A stretch of 64,000 nt of DNA, taken from Takakia lepidozioides (lineage: Eukaryota > Streptophyta > Takakiopsida > Takakiales > Takakiaceae). The position numbers and the translations under genes were made by a program. The notes beneath the pieces were generated by a model. It was not told the DNA's origin. It searched no databases and saw only the letters and a list, made by a program, of their open reading frames with translations. Of this stretch, positions 48,074-57,845 are shown piece after piece (the stretch's first letter is position 1; the number at the start of each line of letters is the position of its first letter). The stretch lies in contig CM060734.1 in assembly GCA_030704615.1 (NCBI GenBank), positions 5,888,001 to 5,952,000 on the forward strand, written 5' to 3'.

Positions 48074-48390
48074 AAAAACTCAACAACCCCCTCCTGTAAA
48101 ATATATTTAAGGTGTTTTAAACCCCCTCTGTATGTATAATGTTGTACATGGGGGGGTTTAAAATACCCCCTCCTGTGCACGCACGTGGCTGGTACATTTA
48201 ATGAGGAGTGCACCCCTCGGGGCTCAAAGATCTTATGGGATAAGAGGAAAAAAGAAACAAGAAAGAGAGGGGGTCACAAAGCTCATGGCATGCTAAGACC
48301 ATGCTGACACAGAAGGGGTGCGGGGGAGGAGGGAAAAAAGAGCCCGCGGGAGACAGATCGCGGGGAGAAAAGAAAAAAAAGAAAAGCAAA

Positions 48391-48466
48391 AAAACATTGC
48401 ATCGCAATTTGATCCCGTGATGTGTCACGCCACATTCTACGCCCTTACCACTAGACTACTCCTAAA
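48391..48466 (-). repeat. tRNA-like A/B box segment, outer copy
   Basis: TAGTCTAGTGGTAAG and GGGATCAAATTG on the minus strand match the same positions as in the inner copy, with a D-arm identical to that of many tRNA-Gly/Asp genes. The anticodon region has changed, and the acceptor ends do not pair. Confidence 0.45.
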
Positions 48467-48612
48467 ACTTAGTAACCTCCTCCTGTAAGATTATATTTAA
48501 GGTGATATAAACCCCCCTCTATATGTATAATGTTGTACATGGAGGGGTTTAAAATACCCCCTCCTGTGCATGCACGTGGCTGGTACATATTGGCTGGAGT
48601 GCACCCCCCGGG

Positions 48613-49251
48613 AAACCTGAACATATCCCCGAATGTCATCAGTTTGCTTCAGATTCCTCATCTTGTCTCGGGCGAGCCAGGACGCGTTGAGAGGCACAAA
48701 CTGTCTCTTCATCAGTTCCTTGAACCCACTCCAGTTCAAGGTTTCCGGGTTTGGACCTCGGTCATGAGTTGTTTCTGCCACCATTGTTGAGCATAGCCCC
48801 TCAAATAGGTGGGAGGCACTTCCACCCGATCTTTGTCACTCAACTTGGCCGCCCGGAAGTACTGCTTTAGTTCCAAGAGCCAGGTGTTGAGTGCCTTCCG
48901 ATTTCGGACGCCATCGAAGATGTCGGGTTCCTTAGGCTTCACCTTAAACTTTGTCTTAGTGGAAGTGGCATTAGCCGCCTTCAACACGTCTTTCAACGTC
49001 CCGCCAAACTGCGCCAACAACCCTTCCCAAAAGGCTGCTGGCATGAGAGGCATTTGTTGGTCTGTCGGAGCTCTCAGGGATTCCTCGGGCTCCGACTCCT
49101 CAGATTCCTACCGTTCTTGAGCGGCCTCGTTTTCAAAAGCATGCATCGCTTCCTCAAATGGCCGCTTCGGTGACAAGTCGCCCCCATCGGGCTCACTAGG
49201 ATCATCATCTTTCAGGCCGTTCCGCTTTCATTTTGGCTTGCCCGACCCCAT
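48613..49251 (-). pseudogene. Proximal gag of the split gypsy element
   Basis: An ATG at 49251 starts MGSGKPK and soon meets a TGA. The frame recovers at 49053 with LAQFGGTLKDVLKAA and EPDIFDGVRNRKALNTWLLELKQYF, the capsid N-terminal domain, followed by SGFKELMKRQFVP and MRNLKQTDDIRGYVQ. Translation breaks at the insertion of the DNA transposon. The rest of the capsid is at 37934-37682. Confidence 0.8.
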
Positions 49252-49292
49252 GATGAGGCCGATCCCAAGTACGACCGCGTACTGAACTCTAG

Positions 49293-49304
49293 GCTCCGAT
49301 ACCA
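49293..49304 (-). other. Primer-binding site of the split gypsy element
   Basis: TGGTATCGGAGC on the minus strand is one base different from the usual initiator-methionine tRNA primer site TGGTATCAGAGC. It lies two bases from the LTR end and 40 bp upstream of the gag start. Confidence 0.75.
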
Positions 49305-49306
49305 AG

Positions 49307-49880
49307 TGTCGCACACCTCCCTTCAAGTCATAGTTACTCGCTTTGATGCGCGCGCCTAACTCCCAACCTGGCTGCCGGGCCAACTCGGAGCTTCGGTTGC
49401 TCACCGGGATATAATGGTCCCCCTTTTCTCCCCCAACAGACCCTCCACCAATTTGGGCCTAGTGGAAATTCCCTCGGTAGTTGGCAGTCCGGAATAGCTC
49501 CCCACTTCTTGGTCGCTTTCCGGCTCGCTCGCTTACTCACTAGTTTTTGGTCACCAATGGGCTTGCATGGTTCTCGGGGTTACTACTCCCTATATATACT
49601 TCTATGACTGTCCGCGGGGGTTTCACAAACAACCATGCCATTTTATGGCAAACCACCACGAAGACCCTCGATTCCCGGTGATGAGTCGCGGTGAGTCTTG
49701 GCCCACCCACCATGGTCCCATTGGACCGTGATGAGTCCCAAGACTCCCCACGACTCCCACCACAAGGTCTCCGCCCCATGGTGAGTCATATGCCACCCCC
49801 ACTAAGTCTCGCTAAGCTACCACCACCCCTTGTGGAGCCACCCCCACCGCAACCCGGTGTGTGGGGCTCCACCTAGTGAT
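49307..49880 (-). mobile_element. 5' LTR of the split gypsy element, outer end uncertain
   Basis: The plus-strand sequence starts TGTCGCACAC next to the primer-binding site. A TATATATA box at about 49592 on the minus strand fits a U3 promoter. No second LTR copy was found in the window, so the outer end is only estimated. Confidence 0.5.
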
Positions 49881-50089
49881 CGCCTCCGCCTCCTTGAGTG
49901 CTTTGGGCACTCAAGGGTGCTTCAGCCCCCCGTACCTATCGCTGCCACTGCCCCCACCACAGGGGTAGCCCCTCCTGCGTCCCGACCCCCTGCCCTCAAG
50001 GCAAAGGGCCGCGACAATATATATATACATATAAAGATTTTCTTCAAGTTCCTTCTAAGGGGGTCTCTCTTGTGATGTCGGGGAGTTGC

Positions 50090-50556
50090 AACCTCCACAG
50101 CCCTTAGTGCCCAGCCCCAGCCCCAGCCCCAGCTCAGCGTCGTCGCCGTTGTTGCAACCCCCCACCGCCAGGTGCCCCAAGCGACGTCCTTGTGATGACC
50201 TAAGCTGACCACAACACCATTGCGACCCCCTATGGCGACCCCCTCGCGTCGCAACGTTGGGCGACCCAACGACGCTTTTGTGAAGTTGGGGGCCGCAAAG
50301 CCCCAAAAAAAAAAAAAAAAAAAATCCGACGCCGAGGCGTCGCAAGAAAAAAAATCCATCGCAGCGAGGACCCTCTTTCCCCCTTCATGCCACCTTACGA
50401 CGGCTGGGCGTCGTAATGGTGCCGCAACGGGGGATTGCGATGTCGGGGCATCGCAAAAAAACGTCGCGGCTCGGCGTCGTGGGCTCAGTGCCGCGCGGGG
50501 CGGGGGGCGGGGCTGGCGTCGCAAACACCCCCCCCCCCCCCCCATTTGTTGTAGTG
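50090..50556. mobile_element. CACTA transposon end with subterminal palindromes
   Basis: The plus strand ends CATTTGTTGTAGTG (50543-50556), the reverse complement of CACTACAACAAATG, a standard CACTA terminus. Inside it are a poly-C run and GCGACG/CGTCGC palindromes, for example CGACGCCGAGGCGTCG at 50327-50342. The other terminus was not found. It belongs to the family of the 10.3-12.2 kb relic. Confidence 0.75.
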
Positions 50557-50660
50557 GATGACCAGCAGATCATAGAAGTTTTTACAGTGGATGCAGGTGC
50601 AGGTGCCCTAGCCATTGGGATATGACCCTTAAGCCACAGTGTCCACCCGTGTCAGTGCAA
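50557..50660. repeat. Block shared with 35240-35346
   Basis: GATGACCAGC, GGTGCAGGTGCCCT, GGGATATGACCCTTAA and CCACCCGTGTC occur in the same order and spacing in both places. The match covers about 100 bp and stops abruptly at GTGTC. The 35-kb copy is at the point where the gypsy pol loses its integrase. Confidence 0.75.
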
Positions 50661-50759
50661 TTAGAGCTAGTTGTAGAGCCTTATAGTGTCACATAGAGAG
50701 GATCGGACAGCAACGGGCATCACGGAGTTGTCAGAGGGTTAAGAATGAAGGGCTAATAC

Positions 50760-51830
50760 AAACATCAGCATTGTCAGTGGGTTTAAGGCGAGACATTCGG
50801 TTTAGACCACCCTCACCTCTACCCTCATCTGGTTCGGAGTATAACGTCGATTTTGAGTTCACACCAATAGGTGTAGTGTTTCCTTCACCATTGTTGTGGG
50901 ATGACATGGAGGAGATGTACACAAAAGGACCACGTCGATATTCAGGGGCAGTTGGCACAATATTTGAGCTGGACAATTTTATCCAGGAAGTTGAAAGTTG
51001 TGCGATTTGCAACAAATGCGCGATCCACAGCTGTTCACGGCATGGAAGAGGCTATTCCACCTCCTTGAGGGGCCACCTATAGAGGATTATCATGAGTTTA
51101 GGTTGCGATCGAGGTGCACATTGAAGAATGGAGGCAGTACTGGTCACCACATTACGTCTCTCCATTACACAAGGCACGGGGGTCAACTGCTACACCAACA
51201 ACTTCAAGCAGTAGATTCTAGTGGCTCTGCAAGTGCTACTAGTTTTGGAGGTAGTATCGGTTCTGGAGGTGCTACCAATCTCTGCTACGATTACAGCACA
51301 TGTGTTTGGATTCAACCCGGCGGTGGAGTTCTTCCAAGAGTTGTGGAGGAACTACCAAGGGGTGCGGATGGAGAAGCTGCGGAGTTTATAGGACTTCCAA
51401 TGTAAGTCCAGTGAGAGCTTGCAAGAGGCTTGCACTCGTATAAGCGCTTGATAAGGGTCACGGTCACTGAAGCTCAGGCAGTCCAATTCTGGTATGGAAT
51501 TTTGGACAAAGAGCTCATGAAAAGGGTACGGGATGCAACCCTGTTATAAGCGGCCCAACCCACCTTAGCAGATGTGTTTTTATTGAGCGGATTGAGCTCA
51601 ATATGGTGGAGGAGCGTGTAGTGACCATTGCGTTCGGCAAAGACATGTCACGGGGTATGTCTGCCAATCAACAAACGTAGCATACTGCACAACAGCGTGG
51701 TCAAGGGGGCAACGTTGCCCAACCCAAATTCCTTGGAACTTATAAGGGACCTCAGGTGCAGAGGCCAGTGGCTTTTTTTGCAGGCCAACAGCAGCCGAGG
51801 GTGGTGTGATGGTTATGTAGAGGACCCCAT
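50760..51830 (+). pseudogene. Retroelement gag, frameshifted
   Basis: A plausible start reads RFRPPSPLPSSGSEYNVDFE, then AVGTIFELDNFIQEVES. Later, in another frame, come NPAVEFFQELWRNYQGV and KSSESLQEACTR, and further on AEAQAVQFWYGILDKEL, then FLLSERIELNMVEE. This succession is that of a retrotransposon gag capsid. Three or more frame changes and several stops are needed to follow it. No zinc knuckle or pol was found downstream. Confidence 0.55.
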
Positions 51831-52619
51831 CTCAAGAAGGTTTTCCCAGATAAGGACAAGAAGCAAACACACTAATATGAATCTTGGATTTTACGACTCA
51901 TTTACGACTGAAAACTGTTTCGGACATATGCGACTTGAACACTCTGAGTCCGAACAGACTAGTTGGTTCGGACAGGGAAGTCGCAACGGACATTACGTGG
52001 TGGAAGTGGTATCAATCAGTCGTGCATGTAACTTTGCAAAAAATAAATAAGGTGTAGCCATGTGGCGCCACCGCGCGAAGCGTTGATTCTGTCTTGGACC
52101 TTGACCACAGTGGACTTTTGACCGGGGGGGCGCGACTTCACTACGGTCTTGACTGTGGACATACACCCGCGTGACTATGCACCGAAACTACACGTATTCT
52201 CTTGGAGGCACGACACGTGTCGTGGCCGCACTGCACCACACATGTGTATATGAGTTCTTTAATACGACACGAATGCAGGCTACTTAGTTACTGAAAGAAC
52301 TGGCAAGTTATTTCAACGATTGTGAAAGGCAAAGTACGATCGGCCACGTGCACATTGTTGGCACTGCCACGTGCCACGGTCATTAGAATGCTTTTGGCTA
52401 GTTGGCTTCATGACTGCTAAGTTCTTCAATACCTCTCGTGGTAATTACTACCTAGTTTAAGCGACAAAACTAGTAGTATGATGGCATTGTCATGTAGGAG
52501 TATGATAATTTACCACTATTCTATGTTTGGAAAAAATAGTGTTGTGACAACAAAAAATGGACACTGTAGGCTGTAATGACCCCGTTACACTTTCTAAACT
52601 TACCGACAAAAGCTTAGCC
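51831..52619. other. No gene seen
   Basis: The interval is noncoding, with CG-rich and CACGTG-type words around 52130-52400. No repeat structure was recognised. Confidence 0.3.
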
Positions 52620-54001
52620 CTACTCAAATCCCAGATCTCCATACGCCCAAATTAGATATCATCCAAAAAGTCCTCAAACCATAAGTCCAATACGCCCCCT
52701 TCTCTCTACCTGACATCAAACAACTTGACAGAATAATTACCCAACTCAACAAACGTATCTGTGGTCTGCCCACCAGTACTCCGAACGCCCTAACTTAGCT
52801 TCCCCAAGACAGCTATGGAATCGGATCTAGTCCTCTACTTATCTCATATGCCCGTACCCTGGGCTCCCAATTCCTAGAAGCCCTCAATGACCCCGGACGC
52901 CTTGGAGAGATTTTCAAAGGGCTCCTCAAACACCTGGCTTCTAAATTCAATGGATTTTACTCTCTCCCATTGCTTCACCCCCAATCTTGCCTCCACTCCC
53001 CCACATCCTGCACTCTGCTCATTTTACGTCAAATGGAAATTCACATATAAACTGACCTTCCAGGATACCCTAACACCATCCCACCACTTGAACGTGCTTG
53101 GATTAATAGCCCTTTCCATTCACAATTCGACATCTCATACCCCCCTAAAAAAAAACTCATCCTCGCCAGCTACTTCAAAGCACGCCATATCACTAATCTC
53201 ACCCAACTCACTACGCCACGGGATCTAGACTAGTAACCCCATGTCAATTTACCTTGAAACATTCTCGGACCACCATCAAAACACGCAGATATTTCTCACA
53301 TCTCCGTTCTCTATTTTGTCACCCGACAGCCTCTTGCACCCTCGATTGCGAACTGCCGTGCTCACTCTTCCCACACAACAAACAAGACCTCCTCCCAGAT
53401 TTTAGATCATCCCCAGCCCCTTCAATACTCCAACAGCTTAAAGCCGTCCAGCGCACCCCTGCTTACCCCCTCTCGGGCTTCCCCTCCCATCTCTCACCCG
53501 ATCCACCTCCCCCTTCACCCGCCACGGACACAACTCAATATCAACGCACCCCAACTAGCTCCTCACTGTCGATAGCCTCCACACCTAACCCCTACCCAAC
53601 CAACCCTGACCACCCCCAAGCCTTCGTCATTGAGGCTATCCTTGGCACCAAAACCCAAACCTCACTAGACGCCCTCGGCGCCACTTGTGTTGACACTTAT
53701 TATCTCTGTAAATGGGTTGGTTTCCCCACCGAAGACAATACTTGGCAAATCGAAGACGACCTCTTTGGGACCCATGAAGACTGCGACCCTACCCACAATC
53801 GTTATCTCCTCACCACATTCCACAAAACAACCAACACCAACTACCTGACGCACACCCACCAACACCATGCCACCCAAACCCAATAGATAGACGCTCGATA
53901 CATTCGTAAATCCATCGTCGCCCCAAATATTCACACCTCCGAATGCAACCCTGACAAATATATTGCACGAAAACTTCCCATCATATGCCCTAGGTGTGCT
54001 A
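52620..54001 (+). pseudogene. LINE-like C-terminal region with a chromodomain
   Basis: One frame reads SLPDIKQLDRIITQLNKRIC, GLPTSTPNA, then DSYGIGSSPLLISYART. The order and spacing resemble the region after the RT in L1-type LINEs. Next come WINSPFHSQFDI, KARHITNLTQLT and YFSHLRSLF, which match the LINE C-terminal block by position. A Pro-rich linker leads to a chromodomain: FVIEAILGTKTQ, then DTYYLCKWVGFPTEDNTWQ. The frame continues to a TAG at 53886. A stop inside the RT-distal part and frame breaks show decay. The RT itself is not in view. Confidence 0.55.
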
Positions 54002-54689
54002 AATGTAATTGAAATCTCCATATGAAGGCGAAATTTTGAATTCTTCTTTTAGCCGCATGTGTATTTATCATATTTATTTATTTCATTTGGTTGTTGAATC
54101 TCGGACCGTTGGATGCATATCTCGGACTCATCGCACTGATATTTGTTGTTTCTCTCCTTTTGGCGTCCTGTTCGGGCTTCATTGCTCAGTAACTATCATT
54201 GTGTGCACCCAACAACCAGCTACTTGAGACTGTTTTTAGGGTAGAAGCGCGACAAGAGTTCGAAGTCGAGAGAGATTATCAAAGGAGGCGATGATGAAGT
54301 TGTGGTGAGGCTGCCATGGTAGATTGAGGAATGGCGCTCGCGGTTGAGTTCACAGATGATGTATTTCATATGTCAAGAGCTTAAGGAGCAAGATACTTGG
54401 GAGGGTTGAGACTGTGGCTGCTGATCAGATTCTCCTTGGTTGTTTTCATAGAGTACCCCAAGGTTATTTGTGGAGCATTGGAGCAGAGCCAACCGAGGAG
54501 GTATCTCTGCAGATATAGATGCCTAGTTTTTTTCTCTTGCAGAAGTGCATTGAGTCGATGAAAAGGCCAGGAAGTTGGAAAGCATGTGCATGCTCAAACA
54601 TGATCATGTTCTTTTGTGTTTGTAATGCATGCATGAGCATGGCAGCTGGGCAAGGAAAAGGGTCAAGAGGTTCATGGTGATGTTGTCAA

Positions 54690-55670
54690 TGCTAAACTAT
54701 ACCAATATAGTTGGAGTTTTCAGCCCATACAACACATGCGTACTACAAGGAATGAGGTATGATGTTGCAAAGCATGGTCCTTTTAACTTCAGTATTAATC
54801 CCAATGTAGAGGAAGAATCTAGTGAAATCCTAAGCCTTGCGCTTAGCTGATTTCAAATCACCTTTTGTAAATGCGCATCTACAGTTGGAAGAAAACTGAA
54901 TGCTAAGATAAGTGTAGAACGGGTGTACAGGGATGTCTTCCTCACCCCACTTCCATTTGAGATCATATCCTCCCTCTTCACGGTCGGTGAATGTCACCAC
55001 TACGTATTCACTAACATCAGCTTCTAGCACAGGCAAGTCAAGGAACCTCTTCGTGTGCAATCAATCAGCTCCTGAAGATTGGATGGGATATCCTACAGGC
55101 CTGCAAAGTCTTCTACAAACAAAAGAGCTGGTATGGTCCTCATTTAGCCCCAATCCCCAACTTTCCACATCTTCAAGAAGCTCATTAATGAGAACATTGA
55201 ATGATCTTTGCATTTGCTTATTGTTCAAAGGTAGGCTTTCTGCCTTGAGTTTAGATTTTAGTCTATTGCCCAAGGATGGTAGGCCCTTCAGATCATCCTT
55301 AAGGTCCTCGCCCATGTGGAGTACTGCAAACAAGTTTAGGGAAGTTTTATGCCCAAGTTCATTTTCAGTGGGACAAATTGGGGGTGGCTGCACATTACAT
55401 GGATGTGTTGTGGGGCCTCCCATCATGTGCTGACTTATGTGTGTTTATACTGTGCATGCCTTAGGGTTTTTGATATTAGGCATGAGATGGCGCTGACCCC
55501 ACCATTTTCCCTTGACTTCATCACGTTGAGAGATTAAGGGAGGTATGTTGAACTTGCCCCAAGAAACCACATTAGCTGTTCTAGAACACGCTGACATGCT
55601 CTTGTTGAGCACTACGACCTGAATGGATTCTACATTCAACATGGTTGGAGTCTTCAACCCATACATCAGA
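54690..55670 (-). pseudogene. Rearranged LINE fragments
   Basis: Three minus-strand pieces, all from the LINE family at 44.9-47.3 kb: 55666-55450 (SACSRTANVVSWGKFNIPP), 55426-55190 (HKTSLNLFAVLHMGEDL), and 55190-54830 with a degenerate RT box FVEDF and LEADVSEYVVVTFTDREEGG. Their order is not that of one intact copy, since a C-terminal piece lies before an RT piece. A further RT-like piece is seen at about 54700-54790. Confidence 0.65.
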
Positions 55671-55737
55671 TGCGTACTCCGAAGGTAGGCCTAATAATGT
55701 TGCAAAGCATGGTCTTTTTATGTGGACAGAAATAATT

Positions 55738-56045
55738 GTCAAGAAAAGTAGGAAAGGGCTGACGCCTCTTGACTTCATGTCATAGAAACATCAGCACTCT
55801 ACTACCTACCTTGTTGAATTATGAAAGCAACAAGGGGGTTGTAAAGCCATTGGGAATGGTGATCTGGCGCAGCTTCGTCTCAATCTTCACTTTTTTCATA
55901 CCAACCTCTTCGACAAATAACTATCAATAAAGGTAGTAGAGGGCTGAAGCCTCTTGACTTCATGTCATACAAGCATCAACACTTTACTACTATCTAACAG
56001 AATTATGAGAGCAACGAGGGGGTTGTACATGCGTTTGGAATCCAT
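55738..56045. repeat. Two-copy tandem repeat, about 187-bp period
   Basis: AGGGCTGACGCCTCTTGACTT near 55755 recurs as AGGGCTGAAGCCTCTTGACTT near 55942. Both are followed by ATGTCATA, CATCA, TTACTAC and GGGGGTTGTA. The copies are about 115 bp long. Confidence 0.7.
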
Positions 56046-56259
56046 TGGTATTATTACTCTATGGGCATGTTCATGTCATGTTTGTTCATTCTTTAAAATC
56101 TGGAGATGGTCTAGGAGCTGAGATGAGGAACGAGTTCATATTGTGCCTAGGTTTGTTTTCTTGCCTACATGCATAAAGGGATTGCAAAGAAGGAGTGACG
56201 AAGAAATTATAACTCTTCGCTTTCTGGTGAGTTCAAGTTTGTTTCATGCGTATTCGTCA

Positions 56260-56589
56260 TGGCAAACAAACGAAACTGGGTGAATGGAGCTACAAGGCTT
56301 GGACAAGGCACTAGGGCACGCATGGCTGCATCTGCCACTATCTCACGGACCAACAGTGAGGAAGTGGAGAGAAGAGCCATTGCAGCAAAAAGACAAAGAG
56401 ATTATAGAGCTACCTTAAAAGTCAGACAAGCGGCGCTGAAAACTGGAAGTAATAGCACTATAACGACGTCTTTGACAGGGCGAGCACTCGGGAGAAAGTA
56501 CTTGCTATCACGTCACATAATTGTAGTATATCCTTGTGTAGCCTTGGGGATGTGGAAGTCCAAAAAGAGGTTTGGGGTAGAGTCATAGA
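56260..56589 (+). CDS. Short basic open frame, unknown
   Basis: The 109-codon frame starts at an ATG and has a basic helix-like run, EVERRAIAAKRQRDYRATLK, with no homologue I can name. A similar short basic protein may be encoded by transposons. It lies among TE fragments. No splice evidence is seen. Confidence 0.25.
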
Positions 56590-56925
56590 TCACAGTTTGT
56601 TGAGGCATGCTCGGCCAAGCCATTTTCTTTCTGCAAAAGTACATTGCCTTCATATTCTGATTCAAGGTAAGTCCATAGTTGTCATGAACTACTGTTCAAG
56701 GTATTCTAATAGTAGGACTGTTCCAGGGTATTTCTTCCAGTACTGCTAGTGTACCTAGTACAGTTCACTTGGAGTTCTGGAAGTACTGTGCTAATGTGCT
56801 ATGGTACATTTGGATGCATAGGATAATGATGAAAACTAATATCATGGCATGTAGTGCACATGCAGACTTCGTTCTTCTTGCGATCGAAGACAAAATTTCC
56901 AGATATCAAGATTGTACAACGTACA
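56590..56925. other. No gene seen
   Basis: Noncoding sequence separates the open frame at 56260-56589 from the gypsy RT fragment. Confidence 0.3.
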
Positions 56926-57845
56926 TTACTTACAGCCTGAGAAAGGCTGCCGGTGTGGAGTGAGGTTTAAGTTAGCTGCAGGAGAACCATATACACAAGC
57001 TTGTATTTTCGTTAATATCGGAGCTTTGGTTAAACGAAGTTTAAGATCATGAAAAGCTTGGGTACAATCATCCGTCCATACAGGCTTTTCATCTTTCCGT
57101 AAAAGTTTTGTCAATGGGGAAGCTATGACAACATACCTATAAATGAAACGACGGTAATGTCCTGTGTGATCCAAAAAACCTCTAACTTGAGTAACAAAAG
57201 TAGGAATGAGCAATTGCACAATAATCTCCACCTTCTCCGATCCATGGAAATTCCATTGATTGACACAATATGGCCCAATAGTCTGCCCTTAGTAACCAAA
57301 AATTTGCATTTACCAGCATTAAGAGATATACCACTCCTTCCATTTTTCAAAACACAATTGCAACATCTCTGCATGGGTACTTCGGCTACTATAAATACAA
57401 AAGTCATCCAAGAAAATTTCCATAAACACCCTCAAATAATCTTGAAAGGCATTACCTTATAGGCAAAAGTTCCCCAATCAGTAGTAAATGTGGTTTTGGG
57501 TCGATCTTCTTCAGCAATGGATATTTGGTTATATCCAGAGCCCATCTAAGAAAGAATAGCACTCATGTCCAGCAACTGCATCCAAAATACTATCGGTGAA
57601 AGGAAGAGGAAAATAGTCCTTTCTGGTAACTGCAAAGTCTTAGCAAATCCTAATTTGTCCATTCTTCTTCGGCACCATGACAATTGGAGATACCCACTCA
57701 CTATGGGGAACTGGGTAAATGAATCCCACCTTCAACAATTTATCCACTTCTTCCTTCACCATCAATGAATATTTTGGGTTCAACCGGTGCTGTCTTTGTC
57801 TCACTGGAACTGCCCCTTCCTCCAAAATTATAGTAAACTGAATCT
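56926..57845 (-). pseudogene. Ty3/gypsy RT fragment fused to a copia element
   Basis: The fragment reads VRQRQHRLNPKYSLMVKEEV, SEWVSPIVMVPKKNG, then a catalytic MEIFLDDFCIY box, GHIVSINGI, and a DDCTQAFHDLKLRLTKAPIL segment. Several frame breaks occur. Its 5' end abuts the copia pre-RT sequence at about 57845, in the same orientation. Confidence 0.75.

Larger units (their letters stand above)
37935..48612 (-). mobile_element. DNA transposon with 16-bp TIRs and 8-bp TSD, unassigned superfamily
   Basis: The element starts CCCGGGGGGTGCACTC (37935-37950) and ends GAGTGCACCCCCCGGG (48597-48612), perfect inverted repeats of each other. It is flanked by AAACCTGA at 37927-37934 and 48613-48620. It interrupts a gypsy gag whose halves join cleanly when it is removed. 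It carries subterminal repeats at both ends, a decayed minus-strand transposase-like gene (38237-42624) and two LINE copies. Eight-bp duplications are known for hAT, P and Zisupton-type elements, but the protein shows none of the motifs I would expect of hAT. Confidence 0.85.
47825..48612. repeat. Tandem duplication of the right transposon end
   Basis: The terminal block is present twice. The inner copy ends at a TIR variant, GAGTGCACCCCTCGGG (48204-48219, one mismatch), and the outer at the true TIR (48597-48612), 393 bp apart. Both contain a purine-rich lead, an A-rich run, a tRNA-like segment and the CCCCCTCCTGT subterminal words. Homology is clear over about 290 bp. Confidence 0.75.
35240..49880 (-). 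mobile_element. Ty3/gypsy retrotransposon split by a DNA transposon
   Basis: On the minus strand the order is 5' LTR (from 49307 upward), primer-binding site, gag (49251-48613), a DNA transposon (48612-37935), the rest of gag with zinc knuckle, protease, RT and RNase H. It ends near 35240 with no integrase and no 3' LTR. The two gag halves meet exactly at the 8-bp duplication AAACCTGA. The right limit of the LTR could not be fixed. Several stops and shifts show that it is inactive. Confidence 0.85.

Noticed and set aside
53254-53886. Open frame read as a host chromodomain protein
   Set aside because: The upstream frame on the same strand carries LINE-like C-terminal motifs and stops, so a mobile-element origin fits better.
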